DNA of 64,000 nucleotides, taken from the NCBI GenBank assembly GCA_964516815.1, contig CAZEXK010000001.1, forward strand, positions 1 through 64,000, given 5' to 3'. The stretch comes from CAIJNA01 sp964516815 (GTDB lineage Bacteria > Campylobacterota > Campylobacteria > Campylobacterales > Arcobacteraceae). Below the pieces are notes generated by a model, which had not been told where the DNA came from, searched no databases, and worked only from the letters and a program-made list of their open reading frames with translations. Both the position numbers and the translations under genes were made by a program. Of the stretch, positions 25,501 to 34,585 are shown piece after piece. Position 1 is the stretch's first letter. Every line of letters starts with the position of its first letter.

Positions 25501-27891
25501 CTATTTTATTTTTGTATTTTTAATTCTCATACTATTTCCTACAACAAGTAAAGATGATAAACTCATAGATATTGCAGCTACAAATGGAACTACATAACCA
25601 GCCATTGCAATAGGTATAGTAATTACATTATACAACAGTGATATAAATAAATTTTGTTTTATAAACATGTATGTTCTTTTTGATATATAAATACTATTAA
25701 CAATAGATTCAAGGCTATTATTTAACACAACAACATCACTAATATCCAAAGAAAAATCTGATCCACTTGCCATAGATATTGAAATATCTGCCTTACTTAA
25801 ACTCAATACATCGTTTACACCATCACCTACAAATGCTACGATTTTATTTTCTTTTCGTAAATTTTCAACTAATTCTGCTTTTTGTAATGGAGACATATTT
25901 GATTTATATTGTTTTATGTTTAAATCATTTGCAACTTCTTTTACTACATTATTATTATCCCCACTACAAATAATTATATCAATATTATTTTCTTTTAAAT
26001 ATTGCATACTTTGCATCGCATCTTTTTTTATACTATCTTTTAATTCAAAACTAGCAATTACTTCATCATTTATAATAAAATCAAAATTTGTATACAAACT
26101 TTGCTTTTTACTTTTTCCACCAAATATCACTTTATTTTCATATTTGGCATTAATGCCTATAGACTCAATTTGCAAAACATTTTCCAATTCAACAAGTTTT
26201 AGATCTTTATATTTATTTTCTAAATAATTACTTAGTGCTACACTCACTAAATGAGTAGAAGAAGATACCAATGAATACAAAATATTTATATTACTTTGGT
26301 TTAACTTATCTTCATTGCTGTGTTCGACACTTAGCATACCATTTGTTATTGTTCCTGTTTTATCAAATACAATCGTATCTAATCTAGTAAATACTTCTAT
26401 AGTTTTTGCTTCTTTAAACAACAACCCTTTTTGTGAAAGCCATGATATTCCAACTAATGAAGCAATAGGTGTAGCAAGAGCTAAGGCACATGGACATGAA
26501 ATTACTACAACACTAATTGCTATGATTAATGAAGTTTCAAAATCACCACTATAATAATACCAAGATATAAAAGAAAGTACACATAAAAACAAAATACTTA
26601 ATGAAAATTGTTTTGATAGTTTATTCGTAAAATCTTGTATTTTTAGTTTTGAATTAACAGAGTTTTCCAATGCTAAGAGAATATTGCTAAGAGTAGAGTC
26701 TTTGTATATTTTATTAGCCTTATATCTAATAACATCACCTGTGTTAATTGTACCACCATATATACTATCATTTCTTTTTTTTAAAATATCTTTACTTTCA
26801 CCACTTATACTACTTTGGTTAAATGATGCATAAGAATCAAGTAAAATACCATCAACACTAGCTTGTTGTCCATTTTTAACTTCTATAATATCATTTATTT
26901 GTATTTGCTCAATTTTACATGCTATTTTTTTATTGTCTTTAATTATTGTTGACTCATAAGGTAGTTCTGATTTTATACTATTTAGAGTATCATTAGCGTT
27001 ATTTTTACTAACAAGTTCCAAATACTTCCCAACAAGTACAAATGTTATAATCATAACTACACTATCAAAATAACTGTCTCCATTATTTGTTAATAAAACA
27101 TATACTGAATAAATATAAGTTAATATTGAACCAAATGAAATTAAAAAGTCCATATTTACTATTTTATTTTTCAGTCCATAATATGCACCTTTAAAAAATA
27201 TCCATCCGCTATAAAATAATACAGGTGAAGCAAATATAAATTCTCCAATATGAATTAATGACAAAATATCATTATTAATTGAACTTAGATAACCAAAATA
27301 TTTTGCAATATCTATCATCATTATATTTATAGTAGAAAATATTGCTACACTTAGTTTTGAAAAATAATCTCTTTTATTATTTACATTTTTCTTTTCATTT
27401 ATTCCAAAAACATATGGAATTGCATCATATCCAATAGATCTAATTTTATCTATTATTTCACTAATTTTTAGTATATCTTCATCCCAAATAATAACAGCTT
27501 TGTTATTTGTAAAATTAATACTAGCTTCTAAAATTCCTTTCTCATCATTTAAAATCTTCTCATTTAACCAAATACATGCATTACAGTGTATACCTTGAAT
27601 AATGAGATTAATCTTACAAAAGCCTTCATTAGTTTGAGTGATATATATGTCTTTAAAACTGCTTATATTAAATGTGGAAGAATCATCATTTAGAGCAAGA
27701 GGTTTATTTAATGTATTTGTACCTTTTTTTTCATAAAAATCACCTACACCTTTATTGTATAAAAGATGATAAACTCCTTGACATCCCTTACAACAAAAAA
27801 ACAAAGTTTCATTATTTATATTTTCTTCAATCAAATGTGATTTTTCAAATTTTAAACTACAATGAGAACATACTTCCTTTTTAATTTTCAT
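25501..27891 (-). CDS. ccoI: copper-exporting P-type ATPase for cbb3 oxidase assembly
   Basis: 796-residue P1B ATPase of the CcoI/FixI type that supplies copper for the cbb3 oxidase. An N-terminal cysteine cluster (C8, C11, C33, C34, C37) precedes one metal-binding domain with C103/C106 (GIHCNAC). Membrane segments follow, with CPC at 466-468, phosphorylation Asp510 in DKTGT, the SGES actuator loop at 363-366 and a GDGVNDVLS hinge. The cysteine-rich N-terminal extension separates CcoI from CopA. Next gene is ccoS. It starts 1 base after the asparaginase-like gene. Confidence 0.92.
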   Translation of the reverse strand: MKIKKEVCSHCSLKFEKSHLIEENINNETLFFCCKGCQGVYHLLYNKGVGDFYEKKGTNTLNKPLALNDDSSTFNISSFKDIYITQTNEGFCKINLIIQGIHCNACIWLNEKILNDEKGILEASINFTNNKAVIIWDEDILKISEIIDKIRSIGYDAIPYVFGINEKKNVNNKRDYFSKLSVAIFSTINIMMIDIAKYFGYLSSINNDILSLIHIGEFIFASPVLFYSGWIFFKGAYYGLKNKIVNMDFLISFGSILTYIYSVYVLLTNNGDSYFDSVVMIITFVLVGKYLELVSKNNANDTLNSIKSELPYESTIIKDNKKIACKIEQIQINDIIEVKNGQQASVDGILLDSYASFNQSSISGESKDILKKRNDSIYGGTINTGDVIRYKANKIYKDSTLSNILLALENSVNSKLKIQDFTNKLSKQFSLSILFLCVLSFISWYYYSGDFETSLIIAISVVVISCPCALALATPIASLVGISWLSQKGLLFKEAKTIEVFTRLDTIVFDKTGTITNGMLSVEHSNEDKLNQSNINILYSLVSSSTHLVSVALSNYLENKYKDLKLVELENVLQIESIGINAKYENKVIFGGKSKKQSLYTNFDFIINDEVIASFELKDSIKKDAMQSMQYLKENNIDIIICSGDNNNVVKEVANDLNIKQYKSNMSPLQKAELVENLRKENKIVAFVGDGVNDVLSLSKADISISMASGSDFSLDISDVVVLNNSLESIVNSIYISKRTYMFIKQNLFISLLYNVITIPIAMAGYVVPFVAAISMSLSSLLVVGNSMRIKNTKIK

Positions 27892-27892
27892 A

Positions 27893-28399
27893 TTATGTTA
27901 GTATTTCAAAAACCGATTTTTCATAATTTTTTTTTATCTTATTATGCTTTTTAACATTACCATTCATACTAATATAAATATTATTTTGCATATTATTTTG
28001 CATATAGCCAATAGCTGTCATTAGATTACCAGTAGTCTCAATACTACTTATTATATGTGGTTGCATTGAACCTGTAAGTATTATTTGTTTGTTGTTTATT
28101 TTTTTACTTAAAAATAAAGCAGTTTTATTCATAGTATCTGTTCCATGAATTATGATTATTTTTTCAAATTTTGATTTTTTGATAAGTTTAACTAATTCTT
28201 TTCTATCATCTTTTGTGATTTCTAAACTATCCTTATAGATAATTCCATGTATTTTTGGTTTATTATTTGTTTTATAAATGTCACTTAATATTCGTTCAAT
28301 ATAAATATTAGAATCACTTACTTCAAGTACTCCTGGATTTTGTTTGTAGTTTTTATTAAAAGTACCTCCAGTATTAATTATTAGTATGTTATTTAACAT
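27893..28399 (-). CDS. short asparaginase-domain protein (N-terminal domain only)
   Basis: 168 residues that match only the first domain of L-asparaginase (usual full length about 330). The nucleophile loop NTGGTF (Thr12 region) and the second catalytic triad piece HGTDTM are present, followed by ILTGSMQP. The second domain, which completes the active-site dimer interface, is missing with no remnant downstream. Short stand-alone versions are annotated in related bacteria, so this may be a real family rather than a truncation. Substrate is unknown. A MQNN-MQNN tandem duplication (12 bp) is visible. It runs into ccoI with one base between. Confidence 0.7.
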   Translation of the reverse strand: MLNNILIINTGGTFNKNYKQNPGVLEVSDSNIYIERILSDIYKTNNKPKIHGIIYKDSLEITKDDRKELVKLIKKSKFEKIIIIHGTDTMNKTALFLSKKINNKQIILTGSMQPHIISSIETTGNLMTAIGYMQNNMQNNIYISMNGNVKKHNKIKKNYEKSVFEILT

Positions 28400-28463
28400 T
28401 TAAACTTCCTTTAATATTTTAATGCTACATTATAACTAAATCAATAATCTAAAGGGCTTAGAT

Positions 28464-30113
28464 ATGCATACTACACAAAATATACTTGACTATGAGCACC
28501 TTAAAAATATAACTATCTTATATTGTGAAGATGAACTTGAATTAAGAGAATTAACAACTAAATTATTAAGTAACTATACAAAAAAAGTATATTGTTCAAA
28601 CAATGGACAAGAGGCATTAGAAATATATAAAAAATATTCTAATGAAATAGACTTAATAATTACAGATATATATATGCCAGGAATGAATGGCTTAGACATG
28701 GCAAAAGAAATTAAGAAATTAAATAACAATATACCAATCATAGTAGCTACGGCTTTTGATAATTCAAAATATTTACTAGAAGCTATAGACTTAGGTATTG
28801 ATAAATATATACTAAAGCCAATTGATATTAGAAAACTATTTCATATAATTGGGCAATCTCTTATGTACCATGAGTTAAGGTATTTGTATAAAGATACATT
28901 AACTTTATTACCAAATAGAAATTCTCTCATAAAAAATTTAAAAAATTTAAAAGAAGCTAGAATCTCAATGTTTGATATATCTCAATTTTCAATTTTAAAT
29001 GAATTGTATGGAGATACTATTGGAGATCAAATATTAATTTCCTTTTCAAATATTATAAATAAAAGTTTTGCTAATTTAGAACATATACTTTATAGAGTAG
29101 GAGATGATAAATTTGTCTTATGTACAAATTATGAGTGTATAAGTCAAGAAGAACTTCATAATCAATGTCAAAAGTTTTTAAATTCTTTTGAATCAAGTGG
29201 GTTAAAAGTGCAAGGTCAAAATATAAACTTTAATGTAACTATTGCCATATCAAGTTCTAATTATCTAGATACTTATACTAGCGCGTTAAGGGTACTATCT
29301 TTGGCTAAACAACAATATGTACAACTTTTAGTATATGACAAAACTATACACAGTACAAATGCTGATGAATTTAAAGAAAACTATAATTGGATACAAACAT
29401 TAAAAAATGGCTTACACGATGGTTCATTTAGGGCTTATTATCAAGGTATAGTTGATGTAAAAACAAAAAAGGTTTATAAGTATGAATCTCTTATAAGATA
29501 TATAGGAAAAAATGGAATTGCAGTTCCTCCTTATAAATTTTTGCCAATTGCTAAAAAAGCTAGATTGTATTCTGGTATTGTTAAACTTATGATAAATGAA
29601 TGTATAAATTTTATCAAAGAAAAAAGGATTATAGTCTCATTAAATGTTTCTTTTAATGACATAAAAACTAAAGCTACTTATGATTATATTATTAAAATAC
29701 TAGAAGAAAACAAAAAAATTACACATTATTTACATTTTGAAATATTAGAAAGTGAAGAGATAGAGGACTTTACTTTAGTTAAGTCATTTATTGATAAAGT
29801 AAGAAAATATGGATGTCAAGTAGGTGTTGATGATTTTGGTTCTGGTTATTCTAATTTTAACATGTTAGGAGAGTTGGAGTTTGATTTTGTTAAAATTGAT
29901 GGTTCTTTAATAAAAGAAATTGCAACAAACAAAAATCAAGAAGTTATTGTAGATGTAATATCTAATTATACAAAAAGAATGAATTTTAAGACTATAGCTG
30001 AATTTGTATACAGTGATGAAGTTTATAAAAAAATCAAAAATCTAGATATTAATTACGCTCAAGGATATTTATTTTCGCAACCACAACCTTTAAATAAAAT
30101 ACCTAAATATTAA
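28464..30113 (+). CDS. REC-GGDEF-EAL response regulator, probable c-di-GMP phosphodiesterase
   Basis: 549 residues. The receiver domain (about 1-130) has acidic pair E22-D23 and Asp68 in ITDIYMPGMNG. The GGDEF domain (about 140-290) starts TLTLLPNRNSL but has VGDDKF in place of GGDEF, so it is probably inactive as a cyclase. The EAL domain (about 310-549) keeps key positions: ESLIRY, SLNVSFND, FEILESEE, VDDFGSGYSN, VKIDGSLI, AEF and QGYLFSQ. It should therefore degrade c-di-GMP. It is the only gene on its strand between 25211 and 35870, convergent with gmk one base away. Confidence 0.9.
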   Translation: MHTTQNILDYEHLKNITILYCEDELELRELTTKLLSNYTKKVYCSNNGQEALEIYKKYSNEIDLIITDIYMPGMNGLDMAKEIKKLNNNIPIIVATAFDNSKYLLEAIDLGIDKYILKPIDIRKLFHIIGQSLMYHELRYLYKDTLTLLPNRNSLIKNLKNLKEARISMFDISQFSILNELYGDTIGDQILISFSNIINKSFANLEHILYRVGDDKFVLCTNYECISQEELHNQCQKFLNSFESSGLKVQGQNINFNVTIAISSSNYLDTYTSALRVLSLAKQQYVQLLVYDKTIHSTNADEFKENYNWIQTLKNGLHDGSFRAYYQGIVDVKTKKVYKYESLIRYIGKNGIAVPPYKFLPIAKKARLYSGIVKLMINECINFIKEKRIIVSLNVSFNDIKTKATYDYIIKILEENKKITHYLHFEILESEEIEDFTLVKSFIDKVRKYGCQVGVDDFGSGYSNFNMLGELEFDFVKIDGSLIKEIATNKNQEVIVDVISNYTKRMNFKTIAEFVYSDEVYKKIKNLDINYAQGYLFSQPQPLNKIPKY

Positions 30114-30114
30114 T

Positions 30115-30750
30115 TTATTTATTTTCCCAAGAAGTAATTATATCTTCACTATTAAATAATTTCATCTTTAATTTTGCAGCAAATGAAATACTAATTAATT
30201 GTTTAACTGATTCTTTTAAATTATCATTTATTATAAGATAATCATATTTAGAAATATGTTTTATTTCTTCTTTTGCATTTTTTAATCTATTAATAATAGA
30301 ACTATCACTATCTGTATTTCTAGATAATAATCTATTTTTTAACTCTTGAGAACTAGGAGTAGTAATAAAAATAGAGGTTGTAATATCACTAAATATATTT
30401 TGCACTAAATCATGTCCTTGTACATCTATATCAAATATTACTAATTTAGATTGCTCTAAAGCATTATTTACTTCTTTTGCAGAAGTACCATAGTAATTAT
30501 TATGTACTTTGGCAAATTCTAAAAAATTGTTATTTTTTATTCCACTTTCAAAATCTTCTTTACTAACAAAAAAATAATCAATTCCATGAACTTCACCCTT
30601 TCTAGGTTCTCTTGTTGTAGTTGAAATAGAAAAATAATAATTATCTATTTTTTTATAAAGTTCTTTTAATAATGAACTTTTACCACACCCACTAGGACCA
30701 GATAAAATCAATATTGACCCTTTATTAATTTTTGATTTCAATTTATACAT
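30115..30750 (-). CDS. gmk: guanylate kinase
   Basis: Phosphorylates GMP to GDP. The 211 residues have the P-loop GPSGCGKSSL at 18-27, the GMP-binding STTTREPRKGEVHGIDYFFV region, and FDIDVQGHDLV. Ribosomal and nucleotide genes upstream form a conserved run in this group. The start overlaps the acidic protein gene by 8 bases. Confidence 0.96.
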   Translation of the reverse strand: MYKLKSKINKGSILILSGPSGCGKSSLLKELYKKIDNYYFSISTTTREPRKGEVHGIDYFFVSKEDFESGIKNNNFLEFAKVHNNYYGTSAKEVNNALEQSKLVIFDIDVQGHDLVQNIFSDITTSIFITTPSSQELKNRLLSRNTDSDSSIINRLKNAKEEIKHISKYDYLIINDNLKESVKQLISISFAAKLKMKLFNSEDIITSWENK

Positions 30751-31597
30751 TTTTACCCTCTATTTTAATACTCAAAGTTAATTCTTCTCCTGAAGATAAT
30801 ATATCAATAGCATCTTGATTAAGTTTTTCGAATAATAAAGGTAGCTCTTGAATATAACTATTGCTTAAAATAATTTTAACATCATCATTTGCTTTATTAT
30901 CAACATCAACTATGGCTTTATCTATTATATCTGATAATTCTAACCAATCGCTTTTATCAGTATCATATGCATTAAATTCATTACTTTTATTTTGGATATC
31001 ATTTCCGTTTATATTATTATTTGTATCAGTTTCATTTATAATATTGTGCAATGCATCTAATTCAACTTTATCTAAAACACCACCATGTCCTAATTCATCT
31101 TTATTTATAATTAAATTTGACTCATCATCAACTTCAATTTCATCTTCATCTATTGAATCAATAAAATCGACTAAATCATCTACACTATCGACACTTGTAT
31201 CACTTTTATATGATGCATTATCAATCATATCATCTATAGTATTTTTATTTTTTATTATTTGTTTATCATATGTAATAATGTTATTCAAATCATTAATTAA
31301 TTGAGATGGTAAAAATGGCTTTTTAATAAGGTGACATGATTCATACTCAAATATCATTTCATTAGCAATTACAACTAAAACTTTAGAAAAACTTTTATAT
31401 TTTATAATATTATTTTTATTATAATCATTATGTTCATAAATTAGTACGTCTGTTGATTCTAAGTTACTATCATCATTTATAATATTTAAGTTTAAATTTA
31501 ATTTATTACAAACAAGTGAAAATATTTTAATTACAATATTAGTATTTGAAATAAGAGTAATATTTTTATATTGTAATTTATTGTTTAAATCTATCAT
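30743..31597 (-). CDS. highly acidic protein with receiver-like N-terminus
   Basis: 284 residues. Residues 1-112 look like a degenerate response-regulator fold: alternating strands, a KKPF near 92-95 at the place of the conserved Lys-Pro, but no phosphoacceptor Asp cluster. Residues 120-235 are strongly acidic (runs of Asp/Glu/Ser/Asn). Within them GGVLDKVELDALHNII (about 172-187) resembles the FliM N-terminal CheY-binding peptide (LSQEEIDALL). A conserved-looking tail ends the protein. It matches in position the poly-Glu or highly acidic protein found beside gmk in Campylobacter and Helicobacter. Role unknown; pole or motor organisation is an inference. Confidence 0.6.
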   Translation of the reverse strand: MIDLNNKLQYKNITLISNTNIVIKIFSLVCNKLNLNLNIINDDSNLESTDVLIYEHNDYNKNNIIKYKSFSKVLVVIANEMIFEYESCHLIKKPFLPSQLINDLNNIITYDKQIIKNKNTIDDMIDNASYKSDTSVDSVDDLVDFIDSIDEDEIEVDDESNLIINKDELGHGGVLDKVELDALHNIINETDTNNNINGNDIQNKSNEFNAYDTDKSDWLELSDIIDKAIVDVDNKANDDVKIILSNSYIQELPLLFEKLNQDAIDILSSGEELTLSIKIEGKNV

Positions 31598-32283
31598 TTT
31601 AGCCTCTGTAGTTTTTGATCTACTAATTTATACACCTTATCGCATCTAAATGCTAAATCATCTTCATGTGTTACTAAAATCATACCTGCATTATTCTTAA
31701 AAGTATAATCAAACATTACGTCCATAACCTCTAAAGCTGTTACTTTATCTAAATTTCCTGTTGGTTCATCTGCAAATATTATTTTTGGTTTTTTACTTAA
31801 TACTCTAGCAATTGAGAGCCTTTGTTGTTGCCCACCGCTTAGTTCACCAATACCTTGTTGCATTATATGATCTATTTTTAATTGCTTTAATAATTCAAAG
31901 TCAATACTTTCATCACTAAGTAATTGTGCTATTTGCAAATTTTCAATTGCTAAAAAACCTCTAAATAAATAATGCGCTTGAAAAATAATACCAAAATCAT
32001 CTCTTCTTAATTTTAAAATATCATTTTGTTTTAAAGTATATACATTTTTATTTAAATAAAATATCTCACCATTAATAGGTTTTAAAAGTGAAGAAAAAAT
32101 ATTCAGTAATGTAGATTTACCACTGCCACTTACACCAATTATAGCAACTGATTCTTTTTTGTACAATGATAAGTTTATATCTTGAAATAACTCATAGTCA
32201 AAGCTATGAGTAAGATCTTTTACAGAAAGTAAAAGATCTTCATGTATATTTTGCAATTGATTGTTAGTTTCACTATTCATCAA
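31594..32283 (-). CDS. orphan LolD/FtsE-type ABC transporter ATPase
   Basis: 229 residues with Walker A GVSGSGKST at 50-58, Q-loop FQAHYL, signature LSGGQQQR at 148-155, Walker B IIFADEPTGNLD at about 168-179 and the H-loop VTHEDD. The sequence resembles LolD and MacB/FtsE ATPases, which move lipoproteins or act on the wall. No permease gene is adjacent, so its partner is elsewhere. It sits between tsf and the acidic protein (ATGA overlap), as in related genomes. Confidence 0.88.
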   Translation of the reverse strand: MMNSETNNQLQNIHEDLLLSVKDLTHSFDYELFQDINLSLYKKESVAIIGVSGSGKSTLLNIFSSLLKPINGEIFYLNKNVYTLKQNDILKLRRDDFGIIFQAHYLFRGFLAIENLQIAQLLSDESIDFELLKQLKIDHIMQQGIGELSGGQQQRLSIARVLSKKPKIIFADEPTGNLDKVTALEVMDVMFDYTFKNNAGMILVTHEDDLAFRCDKVYKLVDQKLQRLK

Positions 32284-32310
32284 AGCTTAACTATACACAA
32301 AAATATACTA

Positions 32311-33354
32311 CTAGTTAGCCATTTGAGCTGCAACTTCAGCCGCAAAATCTTCTTCTTTTTTCTCAATTCCAGCACCTAATTCAAATCTTTCATAAGAAGT
32401 GATTTTAATAGATGAATCAACATTTGCAATTGCTTCTTCAACAGTCATTGAGTCATCCATTACATATGCTTGAGATAATAATGCATTTTTAGTATCTAAT
32501 TGAGAATTATCAGTAATCCATCTTGCAATTTTACCTTTTAAAATATTATCAATAATCTTTTCAGGCTTACCTTGAGATAATAATTCATTTTTCATTTCTT
32601 CTTTTGCACTATTTATAGCATCATCAGTTAGTTGTTGTCTTGAAACATATTGAGGAATGTTTAATAAAGTCTTTTTTAATCTTATTCTTTCTTCATTGTC
32701 TTTTTCTATATCAGCAATTATAGCTTTATTTTCAGATTCAATAAAATCTGCAGATAAATCTTCATAAGATATAACTGTTGGTTTCATAGAAGCAGCATGC
32801 ATAGCTACTTTTTTTAATAAATCAACTGCTTTATCTTTAGCGCTATCATCACAAGTAGCTGCTAAAATAACACCAACTTTTCCTAAATGAACATAACCAT
32901 TTACAACTGTACCTTCAACACTAACCATATTTCTAGGAACAATATTTTCACCAATAATAGCAATTCTACCATTTAAGTAAGTTTCAAAGTTTTCACCATC
33001 AATTGTAGTTGATAATAATTCTTCTTTAGTAGTACAATTATTTGTAGCTACTTGAGATGTAATAATTTTTGTTAATTCAATAAAATCAGTATTTTTAGCT
33101 ACAAAATCAGTTTGAGCATTAATTTCAGCCATTGTTATTTTTGAAGAATTATCATCAATTAAAATTGATATAAGACCTTCAGATGCAACGTTTGAAGATT
33201 TTTTGGCAGCTTTACTTAATCCAGATTCCCTTAAATGTGCAATAGCTTTTTGTATATCACCATCACACTCATTAAGTGATTTTTTACAATCAAGCATTCC
33301 TGCACCAGTTTTTTCTCTTAACTCTTTAATTAATTTAGGTGTAGCGCCTGCCAT
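32311..33354 (-). CDS. tsf: translation elongation factor Ts
   Basis: Nucleotide exchange factor for EF-Tu. The 347 residues begin with the UBA-like helix set PKLIKELREKTGAGMLDCKKSL and contain the NAQTDFVAKN motif that displaces Mg2+ from EF-Tu. The length fits the Campylobacterota form, which has a longer middle dimerisation region. It follows rpsB by 2 bases, the universal order. Confidence 0.97.
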   Translation of the reverse strand: MAGATPKLIKELREKTGAGMLDCKKSLNECDGDIQKAIAHLRESGLSKAAKKSSNVASEGLISILIDDNSSKITMAEINAQTDFVAKNTDFIELTKIITSQVATNNCTTKEELLSTTIDGENFETYLNGRIAIIGENIVPRNMVSVEGTVVNGYVHLGKVGVILAATCDDSAKDKAVDLLKKVAMHAASMKPTVISYEDLSADFIESENKAIIADIEKDNEERIRLKKTLLNIPQYVSRQQLTDDAINSAKEEMKNELLSQGKPEKIIDNILKGKIARWITDNSQLDTKNALLSQAYVMDDSMTVEEAIANVDSSIKITSYERFELGAGIEKKEEDFAAEVAAQMAN

Positions 33355-33356
33355 GA

Positions 33357-34407
33357 TTATTTTGCCTCTTCTGTAGTTTCTTTAATTGCTTCTTCTGTAG
33401 TTTCTTTACTTGCTTCTTCTGTAGTTTCTTTACTTGCTTCTTCTGTAGTTTCTTTACTTGCTTCNNNNNNNNNNNNNNNNNNNNNNNNNNNNNNNNNNNN
33501 NNNNNNNNNNNNNNNNNNNNNNNNNNNNNNNNNNNNNNNNNNNNNNNNNNNNNNNNNNNNNNNNTTCTGTAGTTTCTTTACTTGCTTCTTCTGTAGTTTC
33601 TTTACTTGCTTCTTCTGTAATTTCTTTTTTTGTTGAAGTATTTTCTTCTTCAACTGCTTCTGAAATTAATTCATCTTGCTCTTCTTTAGAGATTTCAGTA
33701 ACTTCTTCAGCAGCACCAGCATCACCAGCAAATTCAGCTTTACCTTCATTCATAGCAGCTGCCATTTCATTACAAAATAATTGAATTGATCTAATTGCAT
33801 CATCATTTCCAGGAATTGGAAAATCAACTAAATCAGGATCACAATTAGTATCAAGTGGTGCAACAACAGTTATTCCTAATCTTCTTGCTTCTAATATTGC
33901 AATTTTCTCTTTTACTGCATCTAATACAAACATCATATCTGGGATATCTTTCATTTCTTTGATTCCACCAAGATAGTTTTCTAATTTAATTTCTTTTCTT
34001 GAAAGCATCAATGCTTCTTTTTTTGTTAAAAGATCCATTTGACCTTCTGCTCTCATTTTTTTGATGATTTCAAGCTTTCTAATCGATTTCTTCATTGTTG
34101 GGTAGTTTGTAAGCATTCCACCTAACCATCTATGATTTACATAAGGCATACCACAATCAATTGCTGCTTTTTTAACAGCTTCGCTAGCTTGTTTTTTTGT
34201 ACCAACAAAGATCATTGTTTTACCTTTAGCTGCTTCATCTTTAACAATATTGTATGTATATCTAAAGTATCTTAGTGTTTTTTGTAAATCAATAATATAA
34301 ATATTTTTTCTAACACCAAAAATAAATTTTTTCATTTTTGGATTCCATCTTCTTGTTTGATGTCCGAAGTGAACTCCACATTCTAATAAGTCTTTCATTG
34401 TAACCAT
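33357..34407 (-). CDS. rpsB: 30S ribosomal protein S2 with octapeptide-repeat C-terminal tail, interrupted by an assembly gap
   Basis: The S2 body (about 225 residues) is clear: MKDLLECGVHFGHQTRRWNP, RKNIYIIDLQKTL, VNHRWLGGMLTN, and the IPGNDDAIRSI end. A long acidic tail then carries 8-residue repeats EASKETTE. Two perfect copies precede the N gap (33465-33564), and three perfect plus one EAIKETTE copy follow it, ending EAK. The 100 N break the frame artificially. The start is ATG 34407, where AAGGA lies 8 bases upstream and the sequence MVTMKDLL matches relatives; the longer frame to 34479 is not supported. tsf follows. Confidence 0.93.
33365..33626 (-). repeat. 24-bp tandem repeat in the rpsB tail, true copy number unknown
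   Basis: Unit (plus-strand sense) TTCTGTAGTTTCTTTACTTG followed by CTTC, encoding EASKETTE. Perfect or near-perfect units stand on both sides of 100 N, and the gap edges fall exactly on unit borders. This is the signature of an array that short reads could not span. At least five perfect units exist, with diverged units at both ends (ITE-type at the start, AIKETTE at the end). Confidence 0.93.
33465..33564. other. 100-N assembly gap inside the rpsB repeat array
   Basis: Exactly 100 N between two blocks of the same 24-bp repeat. 100 is not a multiple of three, so the apparent frame change across it is artificial. The real array length is unknown and could be shorter or longer. Confidence 0.97.
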
Positions 34408-34422
34408 AATTTGTCCTTCTTT

Positions 34423-34435
34423 TACCATTTTGGTA
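34423..34435. repeat. small hairpin in the rpsB leader
   Basis: TACCA/TGGTA arms around TTT, 5 bases before the AAGGA ribosome site of rpsB on the minus strand. Such a hairpin could influence rpsB initiation, for instance autoregulation by S2, known in other bacteria with different structures. The rest of the 178-base spacer 34408-34585 shows another 7-bp inverted repeat (TTTTAGA/TCTAAAA, 34531-34548) and AT-rich possible promoters but no gene. Confidence 0.35.
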
Positions 34436-34585
34436 TTTTTATTTAGCTTTATATTGGATAAATCCACATCTATAGTCATTCACTAAAAATTAAATTTTAG
34501 CAAGCTTTTAAAGAATTACTATAGGTTTTATTTTAGAATTTTCTAAAAAGTTTGTGATTATATCTTAATTTTGTTTAAGTTTTTA

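Noticed and set aside
30861..31304. Plus-strand serine-rich frame of 147 codons
   Set aside because: Antisense shadow of the Asp-rich acidic protein.
33465..33564. Frameshift or pseudogene in rpsB
   Set aside because: The apparent frame change is caused by inserting 100 N (not a multiple of three); both sides read in-frame repeats.
33357..33653. Separate small lysine-rich gene in the frame KKKILQQKKK over the N gap
   Set aside because: It is the rpsB tail repeat read in another frame; the real frame ends EAK and meets tsf.
34408..34479. N-terminal extension of S2 by 24 residues
   Set aside because: The ATG at 34407 has a good AAGGA site and matches the conserved S2 start; the extension is low-complexity and lies in the leader.
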